This document shows positions 44,552 through 54,323 of a stretch of 64,000 bases of DNA, one piece after another (the stretch's first letter is position 1; the number at the start of each line of letters is the position of its first letter). The stretch is from assembly GCF_000350225.1 (NCBI RefSeq), contig NW_005179008.1, positions 62,001-126,000 of the forward strand, given 5' to 3'. A program made the position numbers and the translations under genes. Under the pieces are notes generated by a model, which had not been told where the DNA came from, made no database searches, and saw only the letters and a program-made list of their open reading frames with translations. This DNA is from Chondrus crispus. Taxonomy: Eukaryota; Rhodophyta; Florideophyceae; Gigartinales; Gigartinaceae.

Positions 44552-45145
44552 TGTAGCATAAACCCCGGCGACGGCGACAGTACGCCCGAACAGGGAAAAG
44601 AGGAGGTAAGCGAGGAATCTGAAGAGGTAAAAAGGGCGCATGAGAAGAGGAGGGAAAATGGCCAAGGATAAAGAGGAGGGATTGAAGAGCAGGAAACATA
44701 GGGGAATCAGGAAAGGGAAAATTGAAAATGCAAAAGAGGAGGAAGTTGGTGAAGAGAGGGGTACGACCGCAGTGACGGTACGCAGAGAACAAGAAAAAAA
44801 GAGAGAAAAAGAGGAGGAAGTAGCGAGGTGAAGGGAAGGAGGAAGAAGGTATAAGGTTGCACCGTGATTATGACGGGGTGGGCATCAATGAGAAAAAGAG
44901 GAGGAAACGAAGGGACGAAGGAGCACGCAGGAAAATTCAATTTACGGATCAAAGGCGACATGACGATGTCGCAAATTCAGCGTCACGCAGGCAGGATAGA
45001 GATGCGACAAGCTATCACGAGGAAAGTGTTGCGCCCGTCAGCTCAGACGGAAGGGTTGCCAAAGGATTTGCCCTTTGGAAGTGATGACACGAGGCGAGCC
45101 AAAACTCGCAAGTCGTCAATCGAGGCTCCTTGCAGAGCCTCTCCC

Positions 45146-46771
45146 TCAACACCGTGAGCGCAGAGCAAGGCACAGTATACGCTCGTGACGTCGTGGGTAT
45201 TTTTGGAAATTGTTGGAGACGGGGGGGGAAGATATCACTTCCCTTACCGACAATGTTTCGGTGTGGCCTGCCGAGGGAATTTCGACAGCTGAGGGCGCCT
45301 TTGACGAGGATGGAGAGGCTAGGGCTGCGCGCGGGGAAGCAGGGACAGCCGATCGAGGAGGAATTGGAGAGGAAGGACGGGAGCATACGTGAAGCTCCCG
45401 GGGGTCAGATGTGACGATGGGGGCAACGTCGGGAACCGGTGTTTGGTTTCCGAATCGACGGCTCGTTTGAGCTTCCCACGCTGAGCAGAGGGTCGATGAC
45501 CAGGGGTTGAACCACACGAAGTCGCCCGCGGCTGGGTGGTTTCGACCAGGGGAGAAAGAGGGACTTTGGCGATTGAAAGATAGAGAGGAGTTTTGCGGAG
45601 GGACACAGTCCCAATCCACGCCCTCGATCGTATCAAGGAGGGAGCGTATTTCGCGATTGAAATCAGAGCCACCCAGACGGACAGAGAAGTCCAATGGACG
45701 CATTTGTGCTATCAGCTTCGCGGGGAGGTGCCACAGGCGCCAGCAATCGTAGGTCTCCCACAAGAGGGTCGCAGCTACTTTGATGCACCACTCTGTGAGG
45801 AAGACCACCCGTAACCCGTGTTGCGGATCCCGCAGGTAGCTGCCATAGTACGTGAGTATGGGTCCCATTTCAGCCCAAAAGCCTTGACTCACCTCGTACT
45901 GGCTCCACCATGAGGGGATGCGCTGGTAACGACTTGCATAATGCTGACGGGAAATCTCGCGCGCCTCTACCATTTGGTAGCCGATGAAGTACCCCGTATC
46001 AGACCGAATACGCCGTTCAAAACGCACTGTGTTCTGAAAGAAGAAAATACCCCCGCGTTTTAAATGACGGAAATTCGAAGGGATAATGGGTTCGGTCCAG
46101 AAGATGGCATCGGATGTGACAGTATGTCGGTTTCGCCACAGGCGATCCGCCTCGGCGGCAGGGTCACCAAAGGTGATATCAATGAGATTGTCCAAATGGA
46201 GGCGTTCGCCCTCTGTACGACAACGCCAAGTGTCGCAACCGTATGACGAGGGTATGAGGGTGCCGGAAATGGGGATGGCAAGCCGAGCGATTACGGCCTC
46301 CATAAATCGCAGGGAGAGAGTGGGACGGCCCCGTGGGGGAGGATGACGTAGGATGGAAGTCGGAACTGCTATACGGGTTCGCCAGTCAAAGGAGCGGATG
46401 GCAAGCACCGGGAGATTACCGGGAAGCATGCCCGCGTCGTCGGCGAATTGGTGTTCGATTTTGGAAACGTCGCGAATACCCACGGAGGAGAACCACTGGG
46501 CCGAGGCAAATAAGGAAGGATGTTCGTGCATGACTTTGTCCTGTAGCTCTTCGAGCGAGGGGTAGTGGCGGGCTACCCAAGAGGGATGATAACCTGGATG
46601 AAAGGCCGGGTCGGAGACGTCCGAATCAGGGGGACGTCGGGGTATAGGAGGGAGGTCGACGGAAGCGCGAGACTTGTTCGCGAAGCCGACACCGGTGCGT
46701 CGACGGGCAGCATTTTTGTCCGCGAGCTCAGGAGGTGGAGGACACGTGGGATTCGTCTTGTCCTTGCTCAT
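45146..46771 (-). CDS. Antisense accessory ORF of El-H
   Basis: This is an uninterrupted protein of 541 residues starting from an ATG 107 bp inside the 3' LTR and running against the element's sense. The N-terminus is P-rich (CPPPPELADKN, LPPIPRRPPDSD). A folded-looking middle carries HPGYHPSWVARHYPSLEEL, RRGGIFFFQNTVRFE-type and WWSQYEV blocks. The distal part shares FLTEW, EGVDW and GDFVWF with the antisense ORF of El-C. The C-terminal 130 residues are rich in P, S and A. Being open for 541 codons in a damaged element argues that it was under selection until recently. Function unknown. Confidence 0.75.
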   Translation of the reverse strand: MSKDKTNPTCPPPPELADKNAARRRTGVGFANKSRASVDLPPIPRRPPDSDVSDPAFHPGYHPSWVARHYPSLEELQDKVMHEHPSLFASAQWFSSVGIRDVSKIEHQFADDAGMLPGNLPVLAIRSFDWRTRIAVPTSILRHPPPRGRPTLSLRFMEAVIARLAIPISGTLIPSSYGCDTWRCRTEGERLHLDNLIDITFGDPAAEADRLWRNRHTVTSDAIFWTEPIIPSNFRHLKRGGIFFFQNTVRFERRIRSDTGYFIGYQMVEAREISRQHYASRYQRIPSWWSQYEVSQGFWAEMGPILTYYGSYLRDPQHGLRVVFLTEWCIKVAATLLWETYDCWRLWHLPAKLIAQMRPLDFSVRLGGSDFNREIRSLLDTIEGVDWDCVPPQNSSLSFNRQSPSFSPGRNHPAAGDFVWFNPWSSTLCSAWEAQTSRRFGNQTPVPDVAPIVTSDPRELHVCSRPSSPIPPRSAVPASPRAALASPSSSKAPSAVEIPSAGHTETLSVREVISSPPVSNNFQKYPRRHERILCLALRSRC

Positions 46772-46865
46772 GCGGAGACCGTCGGTCAGGAATGGAAAAG
46801 TGGGGGGTCGAGAAGAGAAGAAGGAGTTGGAGATCAAGGAGTGTAGCCGATGTGCCAGGACGCTC

Positions 46866-46877
46866 AGAAGGGGGATA
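46866..46877 (+). other. Polypurine tract of El-H
   Basis: The run AGAAGGGGGATA touches the LTR start at 46,878. It shows that this LTR is a 3' LTR of a plus-strand element rather than a solo LTR, in agreement with the unequal flanks (GGATA and TCCAT). Confidence 0.7.
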
Positions 46878-47919
46878 TGTAGTGCAATACGCACCTGGAA
46901 AGGGGGGTGAAAAGAAAGGAAATATTTGAATATGAAAAGTAGTCCGGGTTGGGGGACACACGTGTGAACAATTGCACAGTTTTAATTTCTAATTATTTTA
47001 TTTTATTTAGTTATTTAGTTGGCATTAATTTTGCTGACACTAGATTAGATCTAGGATCTAGCGCCGCGAGCTAATGTAGTGGCTCCGGCGGGGCGATATA
47101 TACCTTAGCCATCTGACCACCAAGTCAGTAAAGGTAACCCGAGTTGCCAGAGTTGAATATCGCCTTGGTCGAAGTCCGTCTTTCCCAAGACGCTCCCTTT
47201 TACCACAGATTACGTTATCCTTTGCGCTCGGGGGTTCCCTTTTCTTTTTCCTTTATTTCCCTATTCATTTCTACCTCTATCTCTATATTTCCCTTAATTG
47301 TGTTGGTTCCACTGGAGCTGGTTGCGACCGATCCGGTGTAGGTGTTTTAGCCATCGGGCGACACGTTGTGTGGCGCTGCTACTGTTTCAAGTTCCGTCGG
47401 AAGGCTGTTGCAACGACGCCTCCGTCGAAGGTTCTACTGTACAAGACAGAGTTGGTACCACCTACCGCGATTGCGATCGCGCTGGTGAGGGTGTTTTTAT
47501 CCATCGGGCAACACGTCGGTAGTAGCGTTGCTACACGGTTACGATCCCGTCGGGTAGTGCTGAGCAAGCCCCCGTCGAAGACATTGAATTATACACAAGG
47601 TGCTGAAGACGCTCGTCGAGCATTGGCCTTACAACCCAGCGAACCACGGTTACATCCTGGTAGACAAGCCCAACCCGCACTCGTCGAGCGCTCAAGTCTT
47701 CACAAGTCTCTACCACCATTATCCTCCCGGGCAGGGCATCTTTCCTTAACCCCCCGTCGGAGTTGAGCTACCGTGGGCCGCAAGCCCACACAAGGGGAAA
47801 GGGAGTCTCGAACGCTCCGTAGCGCGTGCCATCGGCAGTGGTTGTTGCTGTTGTTGTTTTTCTTCTTTTTGTTTGACTGTCGGACTGTGTTCGCGGCCTG
47901 CCAGGCACATTTCACTACA
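46878..47919 (+). mobile_element. 3' LTR of El-H (family LTR-A)
   Basis: This 1,042-bp LTR begins TGTAGTGCAATACGC and ends CACATTTCACTACA. It is the inverted homologue of the El-A LTR and is closest to the fragment at 1-507. It contains GATATATACC near 47,090 as a TATA candidate, a CAG/CTG-like run (47,838-47,870) and a CACGTGTG motif near 46,963. The right edge lies in the El-E integrase. Confidence 0.9.
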
Positions 47920-49107
47920 TCCATTAGCTTGTGGATGATAAGCTGTGGTGAACACGCTTTCGACGCGAAGGATTTTGCACACGGCACGGAAGAATCTTGA
48001 CGTGAATTGGCTCCCATTGTCGGAGAGTAGCTTCACTAGGGCTCCGTATACGAAGACCCAGTGTGTGACGAACGCCTGAGCAACGGTCTCGGCGGTAATT
48101 CTCTTAAGCGGCACCGTTCGGGTCAGCCTTGAGTAACGATCAGATATTACCAAGAGGTATCGATTGCCTCTTGGTGTTCTGGGGAGTTCGCCTAGAATGT
48201 CAATAGCGATAAACTCCAAGGGTCCCATCGGGGGGAACGTTTTCAACTTCGCGTTGTGCTTACGCAATTTCATGCGAGCTTTCGCACAGTCGGAGCACCT
48301 TCTGACTGTGGCGTATGCGTCGACGGACATACTCGGCCAGTAGTACCGTTGTCTTAATGTGTAGAACAGACGCCTGCCTCCGGGATGTCCCGAGGCGTCG
48401 GGGTAATGCGCCATATACAACACTCGCTCGCGCAGAGTGGTTGGTACGACGATTTGCTCAACACTGTCAATGTGCGCTATCCGACAAAGTACCCCTTCCT
48501 TGTTCATGAAGAACTTGGAGAGGCGAATTTGGACCACACCCTCCCCCTTCTTAAGATGGGAAGCGATCTCCTTACAGAACGGGTCGGAGTGTTGAGCGAG
48601 TACAATCTCGTCGTGTGTAATTGCGGCCTTGGAAGCCGAGGGGGCAAGGGCGAAGCATCCGTCGTGAATGTCGTCGTCCCACTCCTCGGATTCCACTTCC
48701 GGCTTGTCTTCGTGAAACTCCAAAACGGAGATGCACGGCATTTCTTCGTCGATGGGGACGGTTGTGCCCCCTGTAGACGGTATTCGACTGAGAGCGTCGG
48801 CGAGACAATTCTTGATGCCCTTCACGTACGTGACGTCGAAGTCAAACTCGGCTAGGCGCAAGCGCCACCGTGCTAGACGCCCGCTTGCGTCGGCGAGATT
48901 CATTAACCAGCGAAGGGAATGATGGTCGGTGTTAACCGTGAATCGCTCGCGTTCCAAGTAAAGACGCAACGTCTGAATGGCCCATACAATGGCCAAACAA
49001 TCTTTCTCCGTCGTGGAGTAATTCCTTTCCGCCGACGAGAGCGTTCGCGACCAGAACCCGACAGGGTATCTGTTACCATCCTCGTGTTGCTGTAATAACG
49101 TGCAACC
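47920..49107 (-). pseudogene. El-E RNase H and integrase
   Basis: RNase H shows ERNYSTTEKDCLAIVWA, NTDHHSLRWLM and LADALSRI. Integrase has a full zinc region (HYPDASGHPGGRRLF, CSDC) and two catalytic aspartates (FIAIDILGE, LLSDNGSQF). The sequence ends after YHPQANG, just before the catalytic glutamate, where the El-H LTR begins. There is no stop or frame change within the segment, so the loss is due only to the insertion. Confidence 0.92.
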
Positions 49108-49803
49108 TGTAGCATAACCCCCCCCTTGGGGGTTTAAATTAGATTAGATCAAGAACTAGATCAGCTACTGTAGAGCGTCGAGCTAGTACAACCGCGCGTG
49201 TCCACGTGTACACCACGGGGACAAGGAACACGCGCATACACGTGCACACGTGTACAGCGCGCGAACGAAGCGCGCAAGCACCACGGGTGATACGTGTACT
49301 GTCAGCCTCGACATAGCTGACAGTATTACAGTGCGGGCCGACCTGCACTACAGTAGCCCACTACAGTACCTCGGTACTGTAGTGTTATGATAGATTGTTT
49401 TGTATATTAAATATGGAGCGGACCGACGGCGGCGGAGGGAGACAAGCACGGGCTTGTCCTCAACCGACCGCCAAGCTCAGTCCACCCAGCTTATTCTAAA
49501 CGTCGCCTTCGCTCTTCGCGCGCGTTTAGTCGGAGCCGAGCCGGAGTGGACGCGCAGCACGCGAGCGAGCACGGAACCGCCTCCGCCCGTCAGCACTGGT
49601 ACGTCACCCAATGCTGCTCCGGGGCGTCGAGGCGTCGATCCGCTCGTGCGTGCGCACGTCCCTGCTCGCTCCCGCTCTACCACCGCTACCCGGGCCGGAG
49701 CCCGGTTCCGTAGCTGGTTGGCCCGCTTCCCCCTTCTCCGATCCGGGGTCTACAGGTCGAACTGAGCATACACCTCCAGTCGTCTGGGGGTGTTTATGCT
49801 ACA
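49108..49803 (+). mobile_element. Solo LTR, family LTR-S, in El-E
   Basis: The 696-bp unit runs from TGTAGCATAACCCCC to GTGTTTATGCTACA. It is flanked by a perfect CAACC duplication (49,103-49,107 and 49,804-49,808). It is closely similar to the copy at 16,731-17,431 and has the same TATA-like region and hairpins. Taking it out with one CAACC joins the two RNase H parts of El-E in frame. Confidence 0.95.
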
Positions 49804-49808
49804 CAACC

Positions 49809-50003
49809 GAGTTGGGCGTCGGATGCATCTGTGTCGAGGGAATACGGTAGCCCCAGCCGCGGTAGTCGCAATACCGGTGGGGAAATTAGGCAAGTCTTCA
49901 GAGCTTCGAAGGCAGACCTGCGGTCTTCGTCCCGTTCGGGGAGCCGACCGGGCTCCCCCTTCTTGAGCATGGACGTCAACGGCGCCGCAATCTTGGCGAA
50001 GTG
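49809..50003 (-). pseudogene. El-E RT connection and RNase H start
   Basis: A short piece between the two insertions reads HFAKIAAPLTSMLKKGEPG, a stretch ending in PPVLRLPRLGLPYS, and the RNase H active-site motif LDTDASDAQLGC. It continues directly to the segment beyond the solo LTR. On its other side it matches, in frame, the RT end at 59,106. Confidence 0.92.
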
Positions 50004-50019
50004 CACAGGAAGGTCAAAT
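50004..50019 (+). repeat. Left terminal inverted repeat of TIR9
   Basis: CACAGGAAGGTCAAAT, exact inverse of 59,090-59,105. An A/T-rich subterminal stretch follows, with GCCAGCAATC at about 50,084. The 50,020-50,486 region contains no gene and should hold the promoter of the first ORF. Confidence 0.9.
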
Positions 50020-50486
50020 TTATGATAAATTTAATAAAAGCAATGATGTGGCTATTTTTGGGGCCAAAAAATGCTGGATTTTTGCCAGCAATCAACGATG
50101 GTCCGTGCGTCATTGGTTCGCGAGCGGCAATCTTTTGCCAAATTTTAAACCGTTCTCATTCAGCACGGGGATGAGGGGCGTGTCTGGTTCCGGGCAGTGA
50201 CTGAACCAGAATGTTTTGCTGGAGTGCCAGAGTTGTAACGGAAATGTTTTTTTGATACCTCGATGTAGCAAAGTGATGTGGTATTTCGCGGCCTAAAAAC
50301 GCAGCGCTTGGCCGTGATATCTTTAACCTTCATGTGATCAAACCAGAATAAGCTCATGCTTACCTGCGCTAGTACCAGACGCGTGCTTGGACCCTTTCAC
50401 GTTTTCCCAATCCATCGAATCCTCTCTCCCCATCCGTTTCCCTTTCCTTCCCGACTTTGCTCATCCTGTGTTCCTACTGAGGCGCC

Positions 50487-52733
50487 ATGACCCCGCGAAG
50501 AAGGTCTGGGAAGAAACCCGCCGCGTCAGGCAATCAGCGAGGCCGCTCATCTGGAAAGTCTAACAGCCGAGCGCCTGGAGCCCAGGTTCCCGCGGAACGC
50601 CGGTCATCTCCTCGTGTTGCGGCCAAAGCTACTCCCGCGGCAGCTAGACAGGAAACCCGTCGGGTTTCAAGTAATACGGTCAGGACGCCCCGAGGAAGTC
50701 CGCCATCTGACACGTGCTCGCTTCCCGTTCGAAGTCAGGGAAGCGGCCCGTCCGATGCAGCACATTCGCGTTCGGGCAAGCGCAAGCGCGGCATCGGCTC
50801 GTCTCCGAGTGAAGACTTTTCCCGTTTGTACGGGGATGGAGATCAAGGCGAGGAAGATGAACACCCAGAACGCAAACGGGCGAAGCGTCAGTTTTTCGAG
50901 CTCCATGGACGCAAGCCAGAGGAGGACGTCGACGATATTGTGCAGGCTAGTGCAGCAGAGATGGACGAAGTCGCCCAAACTCAAGTTGTGGAAGACGTCA
51001 TCGTTCCCACGCGTCGTGAGTCCGTGGCAGGTTCCTTGCCGAGTCAGCCACGGGGCTCCAATTTCTCTCGAGGATTTGAGGAAGACTCTAACCACGGAGT
51101 ACTTCGAGTCATGCGGGAACTGCATGCTCGTTTGGAGAACCAGCTTGCCATTGAAAAGAGGGAAATTCTTGGTGCAATCAAGGCTGTATCTTCTCGTGTC
51201 TCCACTTTGGAGAGGACTTTATCACGCTGCCAGGACGCCGTCAACATTGTTCTTCTGAATTCCGCACTGCCGAAGACGGGAAAAGCAGCCGAGAAGGCCT
51301 CTTTGATCGACCTCCTCAGGCCTATGGAGGACATATTTGGAGGGAAATTCATGTGCATTATCTTTACAAGAGCGCTGATAAATTGCACCATGGGAGTTCT
51401 TCCTCAGAGAAAGGAAGCGAGGGAATCTTTTGAAGGTGGGAGTCGTGACTCACAATCTGAGAAGCTTCGCTTGGACGTCAATAGTTCCGAAGTGTTGGGG
51501 TTCGGACTTTTACTTGTCGAGGTCCTTTTGTGGAAAAGGGACCCAAGCGAGGAGAAAACCGAGGAGCTGCTGGGTACGAAGCAAGCTCTTCAGTATCTGG
51601 TCCTGCGAAAGGCTTGGGGAAAGAGCTTGATTGCAAATGCAATGAACAACCCGAGTATTGGGACGAAGTCACTCGAAATAGTACATCCGAACATCCGCGG
51701 GAAGCTGAAGACCGCTGAGAAACCTTTTTGGCTGAGGCCGGGCTACATAAGAATGATCACAGTCGAGTCTTTCTTCAACGAAGAATTTGCTTCAACGGCC
51801 ATCAAGAAGGCCCGGCGTGTGCCTCGGCGCCGAAGCGATAAGATGGGGGAAGATGAGCCAATTGGATTCATCAAAGACGAAGACATTAGGGTTGAGATCG
51901 TTCGCGTTTTCAAGATGGGTAATCAGTTTCTGAACAAGTCCAGGGAGCTTGGGCGGAAATCCTTCTTTCAAAACTTCTCATATATTTTCCAAAGTGAAGT
52001 GGGAGTCTCATTCCAGTACGAGAATCCACCCCGCCCGCACATGAACCTCCAAGATATCCCAGACGGAACCTGTCGTACTGCTATGAAGTCGGTCGCTGGG
52101 GTGAACCCCATGAATGGGATAGCGTGGAAGAAGCTGCTTTCTGAAAGTGAACCCTTCATATTCATCGCTACGTATGATGTTGAGACGAAAGACAAGGATG
52201 GAAGGAAGGAGACTCGAGAAATTGTTATCCGACTCAATGCCATGCACGTCGCCTTGAAGTTCTTGGTTGCTTTTACCTGGTGCGGCAGTGATGAAGACCT
52301 GCATTCAATATCCAAGGAATCCCTTCGTGTGATTTACATGACTGCTGTCCTGTTCCGGGAGGTCATGCTGATGAAGGTGATTGAGTCGAGGGGTGCATTT
52401 TCTGGAAACGAGCAGATGTTGCATGAAGCGGATAGCCAGGATCAGCATAATGGTTCACGGCGGTCGCGACTGAGATCACTCTATTCAGAACTTTTGACGG
52501 AAGGACAGGGAGAAAGGCGGGGTGAGCTTCCACAGCAACTCTCCAGTATTTTGAAGGAGAAGCTGGTGATGTCCGTGAATATGTACAACTCCGTACACGA
52601 TCCCCCGGTCCGATCAGGTTCACATCACGAGGATAATGATGATCTGAGCGTGGTGGACGGTGACGATGAAATCCAGATGAATCAAGTCGAAGACGATGAC
52701 GATGTATTCATAGTCCAAGACTTCGATTTATAA
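50487..52733 (+). CDS. TIR9 ORF1: unknown 748-residue nuclear-type protein
   Basis: The ORF starts at an ATG in good context (GCGCCATGA) and has no visible introns. The first 200 residues are basic and disordered, with nuclear-localisation-type clusters (GKRKRG near 96, ERKRAKR near 128). Residues about 208-258 form a likely coiled coil (LHARLENQLAIEKREIL, SSRVSTLERTLSRCQDAV). A globular part of some 450 residues follows, and the last 40 residues are very acidic (EDDDDVFIVQDFDL). I recognise no catalytic motif. The size and the DNA- or chromatin-protein look make it the best candidate for the protein that moves the element, but that is only inference. Confidence 0.75.
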   Translation: MTPRRRSGKKPAASGNQRGRSSGKSNSRAPGAQVPAERRSSPRVAAKATPAAARQETRRVSSNTVRTPRGSPPSDTCSLPVRSQGSGPSDAAHSRSGKRKRGIGSSPSEDFSRLYGDGDQGEEDEHPERKRAKRQFFELHGRKPEEDVDDIVQASAAEMDEVAQTQVVEDVIVPTRRESVAGSLPSQPRGSNFSRGFEEDSNHGVLRVMRELHARLENQLAIEKREILGAIKAVSSRVSTLERTLSRCQDAVNIVLLNSALPKTGKAAEKASLIDLLRPMEDIFGGKFMCIIFTRALINCTMGVLPQRKEARESFEGGSRDSQSEKLRLDVNSSEVLGFGLLLVEVLLWKRDPSEEKTEELLGTKQALQYLVLRKAWGKSLIANAMNNPSIGTKSLEIVHPNIRGKLKTAEKPFWLRPGYIRMITVESFFNEEFASTAIKKARRVPRRRSDKMGEDEPIGFIKDEDIRVEIVRVFKMGNQFLNKSRELGRKSFFQNFSYIFQSEVGVSFQYENPPRPHMNLQDIPDGTCRTAMKSVAGVNPMNGIAWKKLLSESEPFIFIATYDVETKDKDGRKETREIVIRLNAMHVALKFLVAFTWCGSDEDLHSISKESLRVIYMTAVLFREVMLMKVIESRGAFSGNEQMLHEADSQDQHNGSRRSRLRSLYSELLTEGQGERRGELPQQLSSILKEKLVMSVNMYNSVHDPPVRSGSHHEDNDDLSVVDGDDEIQMNQVEDDDDVFIVQDFDL

Positions 52734-52826
52734 GGGGTCGTATTTCATGTGATAGTGATACTTCTTAGTTCATCGAAGTGATAAATGAGTAAAGCGGGAG
52801 ACTACTGTAGCATAAATGAATTGAGT

Positions 52827-54323
52827 TTACTTAAAGAGGTCCAGAATTTTGGCAACATTGATGAATTGCTTCACATGCGCAGAGCCTTTGATAGAGGGGA
52901 AAGGGATGTGCAGTTGAAGTACTCCTAGTACGTCGCTGCGATTTACATCAGCAAATATAGATTGACAAGGACTGGATTGAAGATTCCATCGCAGGTAGAA
53001 CGACTGCTTCCGGTCGGATGGTCCGCTGACCACGTTTTCAGCACCCATTACCTCGGAAATGCTTTCTTGGAAGTGGAGCTCAGATAGTCTTATGGCTTCC
53101 AGTGGATGGGAGTAGGTCTTCTCTATGGAATCCCAAGTGCAATTCCGACGATATATAACGTGCCGTTGTTCATCCTCGTCATCCCTCATAACAGCAAACG
53201 AATCTCCAATTGTCATATAGCACGGGTCAGAAAGATATTCGGTGTTGGGACCGGCCATACAGTTTATCACTCTAGCAGACACGCAATTGTCGGTACCTTT
53301 TTCCAGCCTCTTTGCGATGATCAGGTCTCTGACAACTTGCGGTGATGCTGGTCCGAGTGCTTCTGACAGGTCTAAGAAGCTCCTGAAGTATATACTCGTC
53401 TCCTTCACAACTGATTTCCTGCACATATAATCTTCCGGAAGAATAGAAACCTTTGTTCGTAGCTGAGCTTTGACTCTTTCGGATATGGAATCAAACTGGA
53501 GCAATGTGCAGTCTGCTCGCGCCTTAAATGAGTTTTGCACAAACCATTTCGTCCCACGAGTCATTTCACCCGGGGTAGGACGTGTCGGCGTCTTGAGTAA
53601 CCAATGCACTAGGCGCAACGAAATAAACTTAAGAGGAATATTGGAGCCCCCAGCAGAAGTGAGGAGCGGGTTCTGAGTCCATAGCGCAGTCGTAATAGAG
53701 GATTGCTGTCCTTTCACTACTTCCTCAAGATACTGAAGGCGTCTGGAAAGGGCATTTAGCTCGCGTGTATCTTTGATTGTCTCCTGGTCAACTGACACAT
53801 TCGTCGTATGGTTGAGCTTCCTGCATTTTTCTACCATGGAACTACCTGGAGCATAGTCGATATCATCTACATCCATCGCTCCGCTTGCCATGCCTGAGCT
53901 TGCGGTGATATCCAATCGCACATATGTATCTTTGAGTCTCCAGCTAAACTTTTGTCCATCTTGTACAAACTCGTTTCCCTCCTTGAAAGTTACCTTGCTT
54001 TTACATGCCCTGAATCCAAACGCAGCCTTGTATTGAATAGTCCCCTTGAACACCTCTCCTCGATCGTCATGAAGGTAGTTGAGACTAATGGCTGTTGCTG
54101 GGATCCATGCCTTACTTTCTTCTTCATTCTCAAAGGTATAGTAGACCTCTATATCACTCCCGAATTGGAGGCCATTGAAAAGATCTGATACCATTATCAA
54201 CTGGTGGATGGTATCGTCCTCTGTTAATTTCCCTCGGAAAGTGATACTTGAGAAATTTGTTTGAAATATATACCGAAGACTAAATAGTTGGGGTAACCAT
54301 TCCAACGTAGTCAGTATATACAT
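52827..54323 (-). CDS. TIR9 ORF2: unknown 498-residue protein
   Basis: The ORF is convergent with ORF1, 93 bp between the stops. Residues about 55-135 have the rhythm of a small beta-barrel of Tudor/agenet type (GSDIEVYYTFENEEESKAWI, then PATAIS, then GTIQYKAAFG and KVTFKEGNEF), which would suit binding of a modified histone or other ligand; this is a pattern judgement only. A coiled coil (RELNALSRRLQYLEEVVK) lies near 185-205. The C-terminal 280 residues are globular and unknown. The first 20 residues may not be part of the protein, since another start lies further in. No introns are apparent. Confidence 0.7.
   Translation of the reverse strand: MYILTTLEWLPQLFSLRYIFQTNFSSITFRGKLTEDDTIHQLIMVSDLFNGLQFGSDIEVYYTFENEEESKAWIPATAISLNYLHDDRGEVFKGTIQYKAAFGFRACKSKVTFKEGNEFVQDGQKFSWRLKDTYVRLDITASSGMASGAMDVDDIDYAPGSSMVEKCRKLNHTTNVSVDQETIKDTRELNALSRRLQYLEEVVKGQQSSITTALWTQNPLLTSAGGSNIPLKFISLRLVHWLLKTPTRPTPGEMTRGTKWFVQNSFKARADCTLLQFDSISERVKAQLRTKVSILPEDYMCRKSVVKETSIYFRSFLDLSEALGPASPQVVRDLIIAKRLEKGTDNCVSARVINCMAGPNTEYLSDPCYMTIGDSFAVMRDDEDEQRHVIYRRNCTWDSIEKTYSHPLEAIRLSELHFQESISEVMGAENVVSGPSDRKQSFYLRWNLQSSPCQSIFADVNRSDVLGVLQLHIPFPSIKGSAHVKQFINVAKILDLFK

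Larger units (their letters stand above)
44552..47919 (+). mobile_element. El-H: 3' part of a retroelement with LTR-A
   Basis: From right to left this has a 3' LTR, a polypurine tract, an antisense accessory ORF (45,146-46,771) and a purine-rich, E/K-coding tract (44,590-44,840). No pol is left. The left edge, TGTAGCATAAACCCC, resembles the start of LTR-S rather than LTR-A, and the flanks (CTCAC and TCCAT) do not match. The segment is therefore not a simple insertion but a rearranged or truncated one. On the right it joins El-E integrase directly. Confidence 0.65.

Noticed and set aside
47831-47875. CAG/CTG-like run in LTR-A as a triplet expansion
   Set aside because: It is short and imperfect and is shared with the El-A LTR; it is a fixed part of the family.
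46878-47919. LTR at 46,878-47,919 as a solo LTR
   Set aside because: Its flanks differ (GGATA and TCCAT), and a polypurine tract touches its left edge, as expected for a 3' LTR.
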